DNA of 64,000 bases, taken from G963691885 sp963691885. Its GTDB lineage: Bacteria; Pseudomonadota; Alphaproteobacteria; UBA8366; Aestuariispiraceae. The stretch is from assembly GCA_963691885.1 (NCBI GenBank), contig OY829843.1:1612001-1676000 (forward strand). The letters are read 5' to 3'. Both the position numbers and the translations under genes were made by a program. Positions 27,760 through 36,993 of the stretch are shown piece by piece; positions within the stretch are counted from its first letter, which is position 1; the number at the start of each line of letters is the position of its first letter. Under the pieces are notes generated by a model. That model did not search any database, had not been told where the DNA came from, and saw only the letters and a list, made by a program, of their open reading frames with translations.

Positions 27760-28433
27760 CGCGCTGCCTTCCAATAAAACAGACGGCGATGGGCCAGCGC
27801 GAGGATGGCCTTGAACGAAAGCGCCATGCCGACATAGATCACCGTCAGAGTAATAAAGACCTCAAACGACCGAAACGTACGGCTGTCAATGAACAGACCG
27901 GCAGAGGTGAGGTCCTCAACCCCGATTTCTGAAATCACACCGGTGGTGAGAAACAGGAAAATGAACTGGGAATTGAGCGACGGATACATATTGGCGACCG
28001 CCTGGGGAAAAATGATCTTTCGAAAAATCATTGACCGTCGCAGGCCAAGCGCGGATGCCGCCTCAATCTGGCCTGTGGGAACAGAAACAAACCCCGCCCG
28101 TAGAATTTCAGCAAAATAGGCCGAGAAATTGAGTGAGAGGGCGAGGAGAGCATGCGCCCAGAACGGCCAGCTGTAACCGAACAACAAAGGCGGCCCGAAA
28201 GCGACAAAAAACAGCTGCACAATAAGTGGCGTGTTTCGGATCAGCTCTACATAGCCGGTAGATATCTGATGCAGAACCGGCACCTTGCCATATCGACTTG
28301 CGGCGAGGCCTGTCGCCAGAAGCAAACCCATAGCAGCACCCCCGATCGCCAAAACAGCGCTCAGGCCGGCCCCCTGCAACAGAAGCCAGATATACTCCGA
28401 ATTCCGGTATATCTCGAAGAACCTCAGATCCAA
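27756..28433 (-). CDS. Polar amino-acid ABC permease (first), probable TTG start
   Basis: About 225 residues, HisQ/GlnP type, with roughly five membrane helices and the EAA-like loop SALGLRRSMIFRKIIFPQAV near residue 150. GGGGAGG (28440-28446, read on minus) lies 6 nt before an in-frame TTG at 28433, giving LDLRFFEIYRNSEYIWLLLQ. An ATG at 28484 would add 17 residues but has no ribosome site, so TTG is favoured. First gene of the importer operon; the region upstream is AT-rich. Confidence 0.9.
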   Translation of the reverse strand: MDLRFFEIYRNSEYIWLLLQGAGLSAVLAIGGAAMGLLLATGLAASRYGKVPVLHQISTGYVELIRNTPLIVQLFFVAFGPPLLFGYSWPFWAHALLALSLNFSAYFAEILRAGFVSVPTGQIEAASALGLRRSMIFRKIIFPQAVANMYPSLNSQFIFLFLTTGVISEIGVEDLTSAGLFIDSRTFRSFEVFITLTVIYVGMALSFKAILALAHRRLFYWKAAR

Positions 28434-28714
28434 AGCAAACCTCCCCTGATGCAGCTTTGCAAGGGGAGTGCCAAGGATTAACATTATTTATGTATATGAT
28501 ATTATTGGATAAATTTTTGGGTTAGATCTTGTTTGCACAATTGTTAACCACCAAACCACATGTGATTGAGCAAAGCTTAGGCATGTAACCGAAAGCTGGA
28601 CTAGTCCGTTAATCTGGCACTCTCAGCAATGCGGAGCTTTCCGTCGTCTGGTGCAATGTCTAGACTCCGGTCCAAGCAACCAGAATGACAATCGCAAGGA
28701 CAAGGACAGGGATT
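28434..28714. promoter_or_regulatory. Divergent control region between the importer and dehydrogenase genes
   Basis: About 280 nt serving two divergent genes. The stretch 28480-28560 is strongly AT-rich and probably holds the minus-strand importer promoter (TATA-like runs around 28490-28505). I could not pick a hexamer pair with good spacing on either strand, and saw no obvious operator palindrome. Confidence 0.4.
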
Positions 28715-29626
28715 ATGACGGAAAGAGTAGGGTTTGTGGGTTTGGGTCGCATGGGACAGCCCATGGCGCTGAACATGGCGCGCAAGGATTTCGCCTTGAA
28801 TGTGTTCGATATGCGCGCCGACCAGATGCAGCCCTTTACGGAATTCAACCAGTGTGAACAGGCCGGATCAGCCGCAGAGGCAGCAACAGGGGCTGCGGCG
28901 GCCATTACAGTGCTCCCCGGACCCGCAGAGATCGATGCGGTCATTCTTGCACCGGGCGGCATGCTGGAAGCAATGGAGCCGGGTTCAATCCTGATGGATC
29001 TGTCGACCATCCTGCCAGAGACGACGGACAGGGTTGCGGCGGCCGCCAAAGAGCGCGGTGTTCATTTCGTCGACGCCCCCATCGGGCGCCTTGCCAGTCA
29101 CGCTGATGCCGGGGAAAGCCTTTTCATGGTGGGTGCCGAGCCTGAAATTTTCGAAAAGGTGAAACCGATGCTCGCAGCCATGGGCACCACAATCCTGCAT
29201 TGTGGCGGACCTGGAACCGGGACCAGAAGCAAGCTGATCAACAATTTCCTGGCCATCACGTCCTGCTGGATGAATGCAGAGGCCATGGCGCTGACCAAGG
29301 CATTTGGTCTGGATCTGGAAACCACGCTGGACGTAATCCACGGGACAACCGCGACAAACGGGCAGTTAAAGATCAACTATGCGACAAAGGTCTTTAAGGG
29401 CGATATTGAGCCCGGCTTCCAGATCGATCTGGCGCATAAGGATCTCAGCCTGATTGTTCAATCCGCACAGACCGAGAAAGTTCCAATGCCAGTCGCGGCG
29501 GCGGCCAGAGAGGCGTTGAACGCCGCCAGGGCCGCGGGTTGGGGCGGAAAGGACTTTTCCGGACTGGCAGACTACGTCTGCACACTGGCCAATGTGGAAA
29601 AACCACGCCTCAACGACGGTGAATAA
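28715..29626 (+). CDS. Beta-hydroxyacid dehydrogenase (3-hydroxyisobutyrate dehydrogenase family)
   Basis: 303-residue NAD(P)-dependent enzyme. Rossmann motif VGFVGLGRMGQPMALNM at the N-terminus, substrate-binding FVDAPIGRLASHADAG near residue 120 and the catalytic Lys in GTRSKLINNFLAI near 172. Relatives act on 3-hydroxyisobutyrate, tartronate semialdehyde, 2-hydroxy-3-oxopropionate or sulfolactaldehyde; the substrate cannot be chosen here. ATG 28715, after GGACAGGG, is preferred over ATG 28685, which adds ten residues unlike the family. Convergent with gshB (4-nt gap). Confidence 0.88.
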   Translation: MTERVGFVGLGRMGQPMALNMARKDFALNVFDMRADQMQPFTEFNQCEQAGSAAEAATGAAAAITVLPGPAEIDAVILAPGGMLEAMEPGSILMDLSTILPETTDRVAAAAKERGVHFVDAPIGRLASHADAGESLFMVGAEPEIFEKVKPMLAAMGTTILHCGGPGTGTRSKLINNFLAITSCWMNAEAMALTKAFGLDLETTLDVIHGTTATNGQLKINYATKVFKGDIEPGFQIDLAHKDLSLIVQSAQTEKVPMPVAAAAREALNAARAAGWGGKDFSGLADYVCTLANVEKPRLNDGE

Positions 29627-29630
29627 AGGT

Positions 29631-30569
29631 CTATAGGCGGGCCTCTATCGCGTCCCAGATCTGGGCTTCCAGGGAAACGCCGTCATAGCGGCCAATTTCC
29701 TGGAGGCCGGTCGGCGACGTAACGTTAATTTCGGTGAGGTAATCGCCGATTACGTCAATGCCGACAAAAATCAGCCCCTGTTCCCGCAGGGTCGGCCCGA
29801 TGGCTGCACAAATATCCAGCTCGCGCTGGGTCATCCCTGATTTTTCCGGACGTCCGCCCACATGCATGTTTGAACGGGACTCACCGGCTGCAGGGACGCG
29901 GTTCACAGCACCGGCTGGCTCACCATCCACCAGAATGATCCGCTTATCGCCCTGACGAACCTCCGGCATGTACATCTGACAAATCAACGGTTCCCTGTAG
30001 AGGGTTTCAAACATCTCCAGCAGGGAATGAAGGTTCTCGTCATCAGGCTTCAAATGGAAAACACCGGCGCCGCCATTGCCATAAAGCGGTTTGACGATGA
30101 TATCCTTATACTCCTCACGAAACGCCTGAATTTCCGACTTATTGGAGGTGATCAAGGTCGGCGGCATCAACTCGGGAAAATGCGTCACCAGTAATTTTTC
30201 AGGCGCATTCCGAACGTAGAACGGATCATTCACAACAAGTGTTTTTGGATGCACATGCTCCAGAATATGCGTTGCCGTGATGTAACTCATGTCAAATGGC
30301 GGGTCCTGCCGCATCAGAACAACGTCCATATCGGCCAGATCAACCTTGGTTTCTTCGCCAAAGGTAAAGTGACTTCCGAGCTCTCGGCGCAGAGTCATAG
30401 GGCGGCCATGGGCGGTGACCACACCATCCCCGAGGCTCAAATCCTGCGGCAAATAGTGAAACAGGCTGTATCCGCGTTTTTCAGCTTCCAGTCCCAGCAC
30501 GAAACTGCTGTCGCCGTTAATGTCTATCGGTTCAATCGGGTCCATCTGAATGGCAACGGCGAGGGTCAT
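29631..30569 (-). CDS. gshB: Glutathione synthetase
   Basis: ATP-grasp ligase that joins gamma-glutamylcysteine and glycine. The 312 residues show the prokaryotic GSHase N-domain (VAIQMDPIEPIDINGDSSF), the middle MRQDPPFDMSYITATHILE near 87-105, the ATP-grasp loop IIVKPLYGNGGAGVF near 155, and C-terminal INVTSPTGLQEI, the Mg-binding segment. Last gene of the minus run rsmI-yraN-BON-sirB1-gshB, an order seen in alphaproteobacteria. Confidence 0.97.
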   Translation of the reverse strand: MTLAVAIQMDPIEPIDINGDSSFVLGLEAEKRGYSLFHYLPQDLSLGDGVVTAHGRPMTLRRELGSHFTFGEETKVDLADMDVVLMRQDPPFDMSYITATHILEHVHPKTLVVNDPFYVRNAPEKLLVTHFPELMPPTLITSNKSEIQAFREEYKDIIVKPLYGNGGAGVFHLKPDDENLHSLLEMFETLYREPLICQMYMPEVRQGDKRIILVDGEPAGAVNRVPAAGESRSNMHVGGRPEKSGMTQRELDICAAIGPTLREQGLIFVGIDVIGDYLTEINVTSPTGLQEIGRYDGVSLEAQIWDAIEARL

Positions 30570-30660
30570 GAAAGGCTCCAGAGAATACGTGTAGAGAACC
30601 TGACATAGCCCCTATGGGTGATCGGGTCCAGAGGTGTCGGGATGAAAGACTGTTTCCTGA

Positions 30661-31512
30661 TCAGTTAAGACGGTTCTGCAGATCAGCCATCAAGGCTTCC
30701 ACAGGGGCGCGTTGGTCGTCCCTGGTTTCGATCCCCATAAAATTCGCAAGCGCGGTCAGGGCCGCGCGCAAATTGCCGGTATGGGCGTGCAACAATCCGG
30801 CTTCCCGCCAGAGGCTGGCCTCGTCCGGCCGCATCATCAACATGGTTTCAATCACCTGGGTGGCAGCCACATGATTATCGCTTTGAAGCAATCTCAATTT
30901 GATATTGTTTTGAAGTCGTAACAAAACCGCAAGGTCATCAACCTTGTCGTAGTGAAAAGGCTTTAGTTCTGCATCCTGGCCAAGGGTCGCTTTCAGGAGA
31001 TCGCGAAGACTGGATGCATCGCGAAGAATGCCGCCAAAAAACGGGTCCAGTACTCCGCGCACCCCGTCTACTTCAATGCGCACCATGAAATGCCCCGGAA
31101 ATCCAAGTCCATCCACGGTGAATCCGACGGCACGACCCACATGCATGTAGATTAGACCCAGCGCTACTGGCAGGCCCATGCGTCGTTCCATTACCCGAAA
31201 AAGATTGGCATTCTGGAGGTCGTCATAGCTCTCTGAATCGCCGCTATACCCGGCCTTTTGAAGGATTGCGTCGTTCAGGGCCGCAACCGCCTGATCAAAT
31301 CGACCTTGCGGATCCTGCATCTGGACTATCATGCCATGTACGTCATCCGCTAACCCGTCGAAATGGCTCATGGCCTCTTCGATCTCATCAGGCACACGAT
31401 AGCTCACGGGATCCAGCATACCAATTGCCAGGGCAACCCTCAGAATGGGCAGACGTCCATCGCCATCCGGGCGTGTCGTACGAAGTATGGTCTTGGGATC
31501 TGTGATATACAT
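30661..31512 (-). CDS. SirB1-family protein (transglutaminase-like plus TPR-like)
   Basis: 283 residues. The central part matches SirB1: DAILQKAGYSGDSESYDDLQNANLFRVMERRMGLPVALGL (read as overlapping pieces) with the transglutaminase-like segment LIYMHVGRAVGFTVDGLGFPGHFMVRI near 140-165. The C-terminal 80 residues are helical and TPR-like. No enzymatic role is established for the family; some members lie beside peptide-release or LPS genes. It follows the BON gene on the same strand with a 45-nt gap. Confidence 0.85.
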   Translation of the reverse strand: MYITDPKTILRTTRPDGDGRLPILRVALAIGMLDPVSYRVPDEIEEAMSHFDGLADDVHGMIVQMQDPQGRFDQAVAALNDAILQKAGYSGDSESYDDLQNANLFRVMERRMGLPVALGLIYMHVGRAVGFTVDGLGFPGHFMVRIEVDGVRGVLDPFFGGILRDASSLRDLLKATLGQDAELKPFHYDKVDDLAVLLRLQNNIKLRLLQSDNHVAATQVIETMLMMRPDEASLWREAGLLHAHTGNLRAALTALANFMGIETRDDQRAPVEALMADLQNRLN

Positions 31513-31557
31513 CCGGGAACTATGATCGAAGGTTCAGGGGAAAATCAACGGCGTCTT

Positions 31558-32214
31558 TTATCCCGATTTGGACTCGTCCAGATCCTCTTTCATCAGGACG
31601 TAATCAGGCACGATGCGCCTGACATGGGCAATCTCCCTTGTATGCGCGACCACGCGGCGCAACTCGGCCTCGTTCTGGGCAATACCGAAAAGAAAGACCG
31701 TACCGTTCACCACCTCAGCTGAGTAATTCACCGCCTTTATCTGTTTATCGAGGGTAATCTTGGTCCGGAAGTCAGCAGCAATCTTCAGATCCTGGCCCGT
31801 GTCATCAAGGGCAGCGGCATCGCCGACCAGCACCTCGTTGATGACATCAACCACACCTTCCTCCTGCCAGGCGGTTCGGACCGCTTCAACTCTGGCCTCT
31901 TCGGTTGGCACAATGCCGGTCAACAGAACGCGATCTGCGACTACTTCAACGCTTACTTTGCTGAAGATATCAAAATCCTTATCGAGCATTTTTTTGGAAA
32001 TGCTGGCTTCGGTTACCCGGTCCCGCACGCCTTGCTCGAAACCGCGCTCCTCCAGCGCGACAGACCCTGTCGCTGCCCCGGCACCGACGACCAGACCAAC
32101 CGGCGTGCACCCTGCAACAGCCAGACCCGACCCAACCAGCAACAGCACACTGGCCAACCGTCGTGATTTTTGAAGATCAAAGAAACCGCCCGAGGCTCGT
32201 GATGTCATTGTCAT
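31558..32214 (-). CDS. BON-domain lipoprotein
   Basis: About 218 residues. A signal peptide ends in the lipobox VAGC (RRLASVLLLVGSGLAVAGCT), so the protein is probably lipid-anchored in the outer membrane. Two BON domains follow (about 60-130 and 135-210), with VEVVADRVLLTGIVPTEEARVEAV in the first and VNGTVFLFGIAQNEAELRRVV in the second; the layout is like DolP/OsmY. The start is uncertain: in-frame ATGs occur at 32280, 32259, 32220, 32214 and 32208. ATG 32214 is best placed after GGGAAG. Role inferred: envelope integrity. Confidence 0.85.
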   Translation of the reverse strand: MTMTSRASGGFFDLQKSRRLASVLLLVGSGLAVAGCTPVGLVVGAGAATGSVALEERGFEQGVRDRVTEASISKKMLDKDFDIFSKVSVEVVADRVLLTGIVPTEEARVEAVRTAWQEEGVVDVINEVLVGDAAALDDTGQDLKIAADFRTKITLDKQIKAVNYSAEVVNGTVFLFGIAQNEAELRRVVAHTREIAHVRRIVPDYVLMKEDLDESKSG

Positions 32215-32323
32215 TCTCATCTTCCCAGACTTGCGTCTTTGCCATTTCAGCCAAGACATCCCTATCCCTAATTCCGTCATGTGGCGCCATTATGGCCAAA
32301 ACTGTCTAAAACATCCGGCAATT

Positions 32324-32683
32324 CTATTGCCGCCATACATCCTGAAGATGGGTGATCCGGCCACGGCTGACAAGGATTGCGTCGAACCGGATGCCCAGCA
32401 CCTGGAGGTTCTGACGGGATTGCAGCCACCAATGCAGCGCACGACCAATGCGCTGCTGCTGAACAGGGCCGAGAGAGTAGGCGGCCTGACTCTGATCCGG
32501 CCGGTTCTTGACCTCAACCGCAACGACCATGCCGGATTTCCGAAAGATCAGATCAATCTCACCAACCGGCGTCTTCACGCGGTTGGCCAGGAGACGATAG
32601 CCTTTGAGCATCAGATAAAGACAGGCATAGCGTTCTGCCCAAACCCCCCGTCGATAGGCTCGTTGTTTTTCGCTGCGCGCCAT
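32324..32683 (-). CDS. YraN/UPF0102-family protein
   Basis: 119 residues of the nuclease-like UPF0102 family: RRGVWAERYACLYLMLKGYRLL N-terminal helix, then the PD-(D/E)XK-like strands GEIDLIFRKSGMVVAVEVKNR near residues 42-62 holding the Asp and E-x-K residues. No activity is proven. It follows rsmI by 9 nt on the minus strand, an arrangement conserved in many proteobacteria. Confidence 0.92.
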   Translation of the reverse strand: MARSEKQRAYRRGVWAERYACLYLMLKGYRLLANRVKTPVGEIDLIFRKSGMVVAVEVKNRPDQSQAAYSLGPVQQQRIGRALHWWLQSRQNLQVLGIRFDAILVSRGRITHLQDVWRQ

Positions 32684-32692
32684 CGACCCTGC

Positions 32693-33664
32693 TTATTCAT
32701 CCTTTTTCTGTTTCAGGGTCAAAGCCCGTTGGTACACCGCCCGGCGCTTTTGCCCGGTCTGATCTGCGACCGTGGTGGCCAGATCCTTTACCCCTTCTCC
32801 GCGATCCAGAGCCGCGCGAAGTATCCGGTCCAGACTTGCGGGGTCAATCTCTTGGGGTCCTGCGTTGTTTGGGCCCACCAACACGACAATTTCGCCCTTC
32901 GGGGCCCCTGCTTCTGCATAATGGGCAGCGAGTTCAGCAAGCTCTCCCGCCCGAAATTCCTCATATAATTTGGTAAGCTCGCGAGCCACAACGGCCTGTC
33001 TTGATCCCAGAATTTCGGCCATATCCGCAAGGGCGCCGGTCAACCGCCTGGGCGATTCCAGAAAGATGAGCGTTCCTGGTATCGCTGCACATTCCATAAA
33101 CAAATCGCGGCGCGCCTTGGATTTATGCGGTGGAAAACCTGCAAAGAAAAACCGGTCGGTTGCCAATCCGCCGGCGGAAAGGGCGGTGACCACTGAAGAA
33201 ACGCCGGGAATCGGGATAACCGGAACCCCCTCCGCCCTTGCATCCACAACCAACCGGTAGCCCGGATCAGAAATCAGCGGGGTCCCCGCATCCGAAACAA
33301 GGGCAACCGCTTCCCCATCGCGGATCCGGGTCAAAAGGGCCTCCCGGCGCGCCTGATCACTATGGTCGTGATAAGGCATGGTCGCCGTTGAAATGCCATA
33401 ATGGGTCAATAGTCTTCGGGTTGTACGGGTATCTTCACAGGCGATCAAATCGGCCCTTTTCAGAGTATCAACCGCCCGAAAAGTGATATCCTGCAAGTTC
33501 CCGATTGGGGTCGCCACTATGTAAAGACCGGCTGGCAATCGAGGGTCTGACTGGTCCCGGGTTTTGGTGTCGACACGACGTTTACTTGCCGGTTTCCCAT
33601 GGCTAATGTCAGACTCACCAGAGGCGGTATCGTTTGGGCGAGTATCTGACGGGTTTTGGGACAA
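32693..33664 (-). CDS. rsmI: 16S rRNA (cytidine(1402)-2'-O)-methyltransferase
   Basis: SAM-dependent rRNA methylase, 323 residues. The tetrapyrrole-methylase fold is seen in LYIVATPIGNLQDITFRAVD near 47, CEDTRTTRRLLTHYGI near 76, ALVSDAGTPLISDPGYRLV near 118 and FFAGFPPHKSKARRD near 172. The N-terminal 45 residues are polar and probably disordered, longer than in E. coli. It is divergent from the LpoA-like gene, with only about 53 nt for both promoters. Confidence 0.95.
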   Translation of the reverse strand: MSQNPSDTRPNDTASGESDISHGKPASKRRVDTKTRDQSDPRLPAGLYIVATPIGNLQDITFRAVDTLKRADLIACEDTRTTRRLLTHYGISTATMPYHDHSDQARREALLTRIRDGEAVALVSDAGTPLISDPGYRLVVDARAEGVPVIPIPGVSSVVTALSAGGLATDRFFFAGFPPHKSKARRDLFMECAAIPGTLIFLESPRRLTGALADMAEILGSRQAVVARELTKLYEEFRAGELAELAAHYAEAGAPKGEIVVLVGPNNAGPQEIDPASLDRILRAALDRGEGVKDLATTVADQTGQKRRAVYQRALTLKQKKDE

Positions 33665-33717
33665 TTGGTTCAGACGCCTGTTTCAATGGTTTGTGAGTAT
33701 CATGACGGAGTGTGTTT

Positions 33718-35208
33718 GTGACTTTTGACAAGGAATCATCCGCCAGCACCACCATCGACGATCACTATTCCCTCCTCTCGTCTTTCCTGACAAGGGTTTC
33801 CGCAGTCTTCCTGACGATTGGTCTTCTTGCGGGATGCGCCACGGCACCGCCGCTGGAAGAAGAACCGCCGCCACCGGAAGAGGTTGTCGAAGAGGAAGAG
33901 CCCCCGATTGAGGAACCTGTCGTGGTGGTCGTTCCAGAAGAAGACCCGTTCCTGCTCGAAGAACAACAGTTTGCGCGGCTGGCCAACAAACGACCCGGCA
34001 CCCAGATTGCTGTCCTGGTCCCCCTCAGCGGCCGTCATGAGGCTGTCGGGAGATCACTGCTGCAGGCCGCGAATATTGCGCTGTTTGATATGCGCAATCC
34101 CAATATAACCCTATTGCCGATTGATACGGAGGGAACACCGACGGGTGCGGCGGATGCCGCCAGACGTGCGGTCTCGGAAGGGGCGGATCTGATCCTGGGT
34201 CCACTTCTGTCCACAAGCGTCAGCGCTGTGGCACCGATCGCCCGAAATGGCGGGCTTTCAACCCTGAGTTTTTCCAACAACCCGGCTGTCGCATCGACCG
34301 ATACCTATGTGATGGGCTTTTCACCCGCCGAACAGGTGCGCACCCTGGTTGAGCATGCACTGGTGGAGGGGAAGACCAGATTTGCCGTTCTCGCCCCGCA
34401 GGGTCCCTATGGTCAGCTGGTAGTGAGGGCTTTGCGCGAAACCGTTCAGGAATATCAGGCAACACTTGTCAGCACGAGGTTCGTTGACGGAAAAAGTCCG
34501 GATTTTTCAGAGGCGATCATTGATATTTCCAATTTCAATCAGCGCAAGAAAGCACTGGAGCAGGAGAGGGCAACCCTGAAGGCCAGCAATGACGCGACCT
34601 CCGCCGCAGCGCTGCGACGGCTTGAAGAGCTCGATACGCTGGGCGATCCGCCTTTCGACGCGATTCTTCTGCCCATGACCAGTGAAACGGCGCTGCGCAC
34701 TGCAGCAGCGCAACTAGCGTATTACGATGTTGATCAGCCCGCCGTCCGGGTGCTTGGATTGCAGATCTGGGAAGAATTTCCCCGGTTGACGACCGAGCCA
34801 TCCCTGGTGGGCAGTTGGTATCCGGCGCCAGACGGGTCACAGATGGCGCGTTTCCGGCAGCGCTACCAAAGCCTTTACAAGCAACGCGCGCCCCGCATCG
34901 CCTCGCTCGGTTATGATGCCATCGCGCTTTCCGTTCTATTGGCCGGCGACGGCACGGACCCCGATTACAATGCGGAGAACCTTACAAATCCTCTGGGTTT
35001 CTTTGGCATTGACGGTCTTTTCAGGCTGAACCCCGACGGTGTTGCCCAAAGGTCCTACGCGATTCAGGAAATTGACCGGTCCGAGATACGCACGGTGCGC
35101 CCGGCCCCGGAGAGCTTTGATGTGGAGGTCGTAATTCCGACGAACCCTGCTGATCCGGCACTGGATCCAGCGGGCGTCCCGCCAGCGGAAACACCGGTCA
35201 TCAACTAG
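33718..35208 (+). CDS. LpoA-like penicillin-binding-protein activator lipoprotein
   Basis: 496 residues. The lipobox LLAGC ends a signal peptide near residue 40 (FLTIGLLAGCATAPP). A low-complexity linker of Glu, Pro and Val follows (about 45-85), then a periplasmic-binding-protein-like domain from IAVLVPLSGRHEAVGRSLLQ, with GADLILGPLLSTSVSAVAPI near 165. This matches the LpoA C-domain/type I binding-protein fold. Activation of PBP1A is inferred from family. GTG 33718 is 7 nt after GGAG (33707-33710); GTG 33712 is too close. Convergent with hemW. Confidence 0.85.
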   Translation: MTFDKESSASTTIDDHYSLLSSFLTRVSAVFLTIGLLAGCATAPPLEEEPPPPEEVVEEEEPPIEEPVVVVVPEEDPFLLEEQQFARLANKRPGTQIAVLVPLSGRHEAVGRSLLQAANIALFDMRNPNITLLPIDTEGTPTGAADAARRAVSEGADLILGPLLSTSVSAVAPIARNGGLSTLSFSNNPAVASTDTYVMGFSPAEQVRTLVEHALVEGKTRFAVLAPQGPYGQLVVRALRETVQEYQATLVSTRFVDGKSPDFSEAIIDISNFNQRKKALEQERATLKASNDATSAAALRRLEELDTLGDPPFDAILLPMTSETALRTAAAQLAYYDVDQPAVRVLGLQIWEEFPRLTTEPSLVGSWYPAPDGSQMARFRQRYQSLYKQRAPRIASLGYDAIALSVLLAGDGTDPDYNAENLTNPLGFFGIDGLFRLNPDGVAQRSYAIQEIDRSEIRTVRPAPESFDVEVVIPTNPADPALDPAGVPPAETPVIN

Positions 35209-35218
35209 CGTTCCGGAC

Positions 35219-36388
35219 TCAGGTCAAAAGGTGATCGATCACTGCATTCAGGCGCAGGCGTCCCTCCGCGCTGGCTTTTAGATGCGTGTCTGTCCAGATC
35301 ACGTAGCCTTCATCGATCAAACCGGTATTTGCACTAGAATTCATCAACGCAACGTAGGAATCTGGATCTTGTGCCTTGAGAGTCTCAAGCGAGACACCTT
35401 CCGTTAAGCGCAACCCCATCATCAGGCATTCCTCAAACCGATCCCGCGTCTCAAGGACCACGGTTTCTTCCAGCCCATGTCCATTTTCCTGCACGGTGGT
35501 CAGCCATTTCTCTGGCAGGCGATAGCGTTTTTCGGAGGAGCGAACACCGTCCCGCGTGACCCGCCCATGAGCACCGGGGCCTATGCCGACCCAGTCGTGA
35601 TACCGCCAATAGATCAGGTTATGCCGGGATTCTTCCCCCGGTCTTGCGTGATTGCTTATTTCATAGGCCGGCAATCCCGCATCCCCCAAAACCTCTTGGG
35701 TCATATCGAACATGGCGGCGGCGACATCTTCTTCCGGCAGGCTGAATTCACCCTTGCGATACCGCGTTTGAAACGCCGTGCCGGGCTCTATCGTGAGTTG
35801 GTAAACGGAGATATGGGCCGCTGCAAAATCCAGCGCGCGGCGCAACTCCCCCTGCCAATCCAGAAGGGTTTGCGTCGGTCTGGCATAAATCATATCGAAA
35901 CTGTAACGAGGGAAGAGGCTGGACGCCTCGGCAACCGCGTCCAGAGCACTGCCTGTCGAATGCTCGCGCCCCAAAAACCGCAAAGCATCCTCATCCAGGG
36001 CCTGAACGCCCAGTGACACCCGGTTTACGCCCGCGTCCCGATATGCTTTGAGGCGGGCCGTTTCAACCGAGGTGGGGTTTGCCTCCAGCGTGACTTCCAG
36101 ATCAGGGTCAGCAAGCCAGTGGGACCGGGCCTCTTTAACCAGATCGCCGACCGTGTCCGGGTCCATAAGGCTGGGCGTACCACCCCCAAAGAAAATACTT
36201 TCCAGCTTTCGCCCGGGCAGATCGGCGGCAGCACTCTCCAACTCCAGCAACAGGGCGTCACGCCACGCCTTCTGATCGATCCGGTCACGCACATGGGAAT
36301 TGAAATCGCAATAGGGGCATTTCGACAGGCAAAACGGCCAGTGGATGTAAAGGCCCAGCGGCGCACTGTCCTCAGGCAGGTTTGTCAC
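35219..36388 (-). CDS. hemW: Radical-SAM heme chaperone HemW
   Basis: 389 residues. The CxxxCxxC cluster motif is FCLSKCPYCDFN near residues 20-30, followed by SIFFGGGTPSLMD near 65 and NRVSLGVQALDEDALRFLGREH near 120. The C-terminal HemN_C part contains NLIYWRYHDWVGIGPGAHGRV near 260. Family members were first named coproporphyrinogen oxidases but bind and deliver heme. The stop-to-start context overlaps rdgB by 4 nt. Confidence 0.93.
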   Translation of the reverse strand: MTNLPEDSAPLGLYIHWPFCLSKCPYCDFNSHVRDRIDQKAWRDALLLELESAAADLPGRKLESIFFGGGTPSLMDPDTVGDLVKEARSHWLADPDLEVTLEANPTSVETARLKAYRDAGVNRVSLGVQALDEDALRFLGREHSTGSALDAVAEASSLFPRYSFDMIYARPTQTLLDWQGELRRALDFAAAHISVYQLTIEPGTAFQTRYRKGEFSLPEEDVAAAMFDMTQEVLGDAGLPAYEISNHARPGEESRHNLIYWRYHDWVGIGPGAHGRVTRDGVRSSEKRYRLPEKWLTTVQENGHGLEETVVLETRDRFEECLMMGLRLTEGVSLETLKAQDPDSYVALMNSSANTGLIDEGYVIWTDTHLKASAEGRLRLNAVIDHLLT

Positions 36389-36990
36389 TCATCACTCCGG
36401 AAACAGGCAGCAACCAGCTGTTCAAAGGCCCGCGCCCGATGGCTCATTGCGTGTTTTTTGTCAGGATCCATCTCGCCAAATGTGATGTCGAAACCGTCGG
36501 GAATAAAAATCGGGTCATATCCAAACCCATGCTCCCCCCTGGGTGGAAATGTGAGTGCGCCCTGAATTTCCCCCTGAAAACTCTCAACCGTCCCATCGGG
36601 CCAGGAAAGGGCAAGCGCACAAATGAAGCGCGCCGTCCTGTCTTCAGCCTCACCAAGTTCGTTTCGGACCCGTTCCATTGCCATGGAGAAATCCTTTTCC
36701 GGTCCGGCCCAGCGCGCCGAAAAAAGACCCGGATCACCATTCAGCGCATCAACCGAAAGACCGGAATCATCAGCGAGGGCTGGCAAGCCAGACCCGTCCG
36801 TTGAAGCGACAGCCTTCAGGATGGCATTATCAATAAATGTGGTTCCGGTTTCTTCAGGTTCGGGCAGATCAAGGGCGCCGGCGGAAATAACCTCTGTGTC
36901 AAAAGCTTCCAGCAAAGCACCGATTTCGCGCACTTTTCCGGGGTTATGGCTGGCGATGACGAGTTTTTTTTCAGTGAATTTACGGGGCAT
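36385..36990 (-). CDS. rdgB: XTP/dITP diphosphatase (RdgB/HAM1)
   Basis: House-cleaning nucleotide pyrophosphatase of 201 residues that removes dITP and XTP. The N-terminal motif VIASHNPGKVREI is at about residues 10-22, followed by FIDNAILKA near 52, ADDSGLSVDALNGDPGLFSARWAG near 75-95 and GFGYDPIFIPDG near 148. It forms a minus operon rph-rdgB-hemW with tight spacing. Confidence 0.96.
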   Translation of the reverse strand: MPRKFTEKKLVIASHNPGKVREIGALLEAFDTEVISAGALDLPEPEETGTTFIDNAILKAVASTDGSGLPALADDSGLSVDALNGDPGLFSARWAGPEKDFSMAMERVRNELGEAEDRTARFICALALSWPDGTVESFQGEIQGALTFPPRGEHGFGYDPIFIPDGFDITFGEMDPDKKHAMSHRARAFEQLVAACFRSDE

Positions 36991-36993
36991 GGA

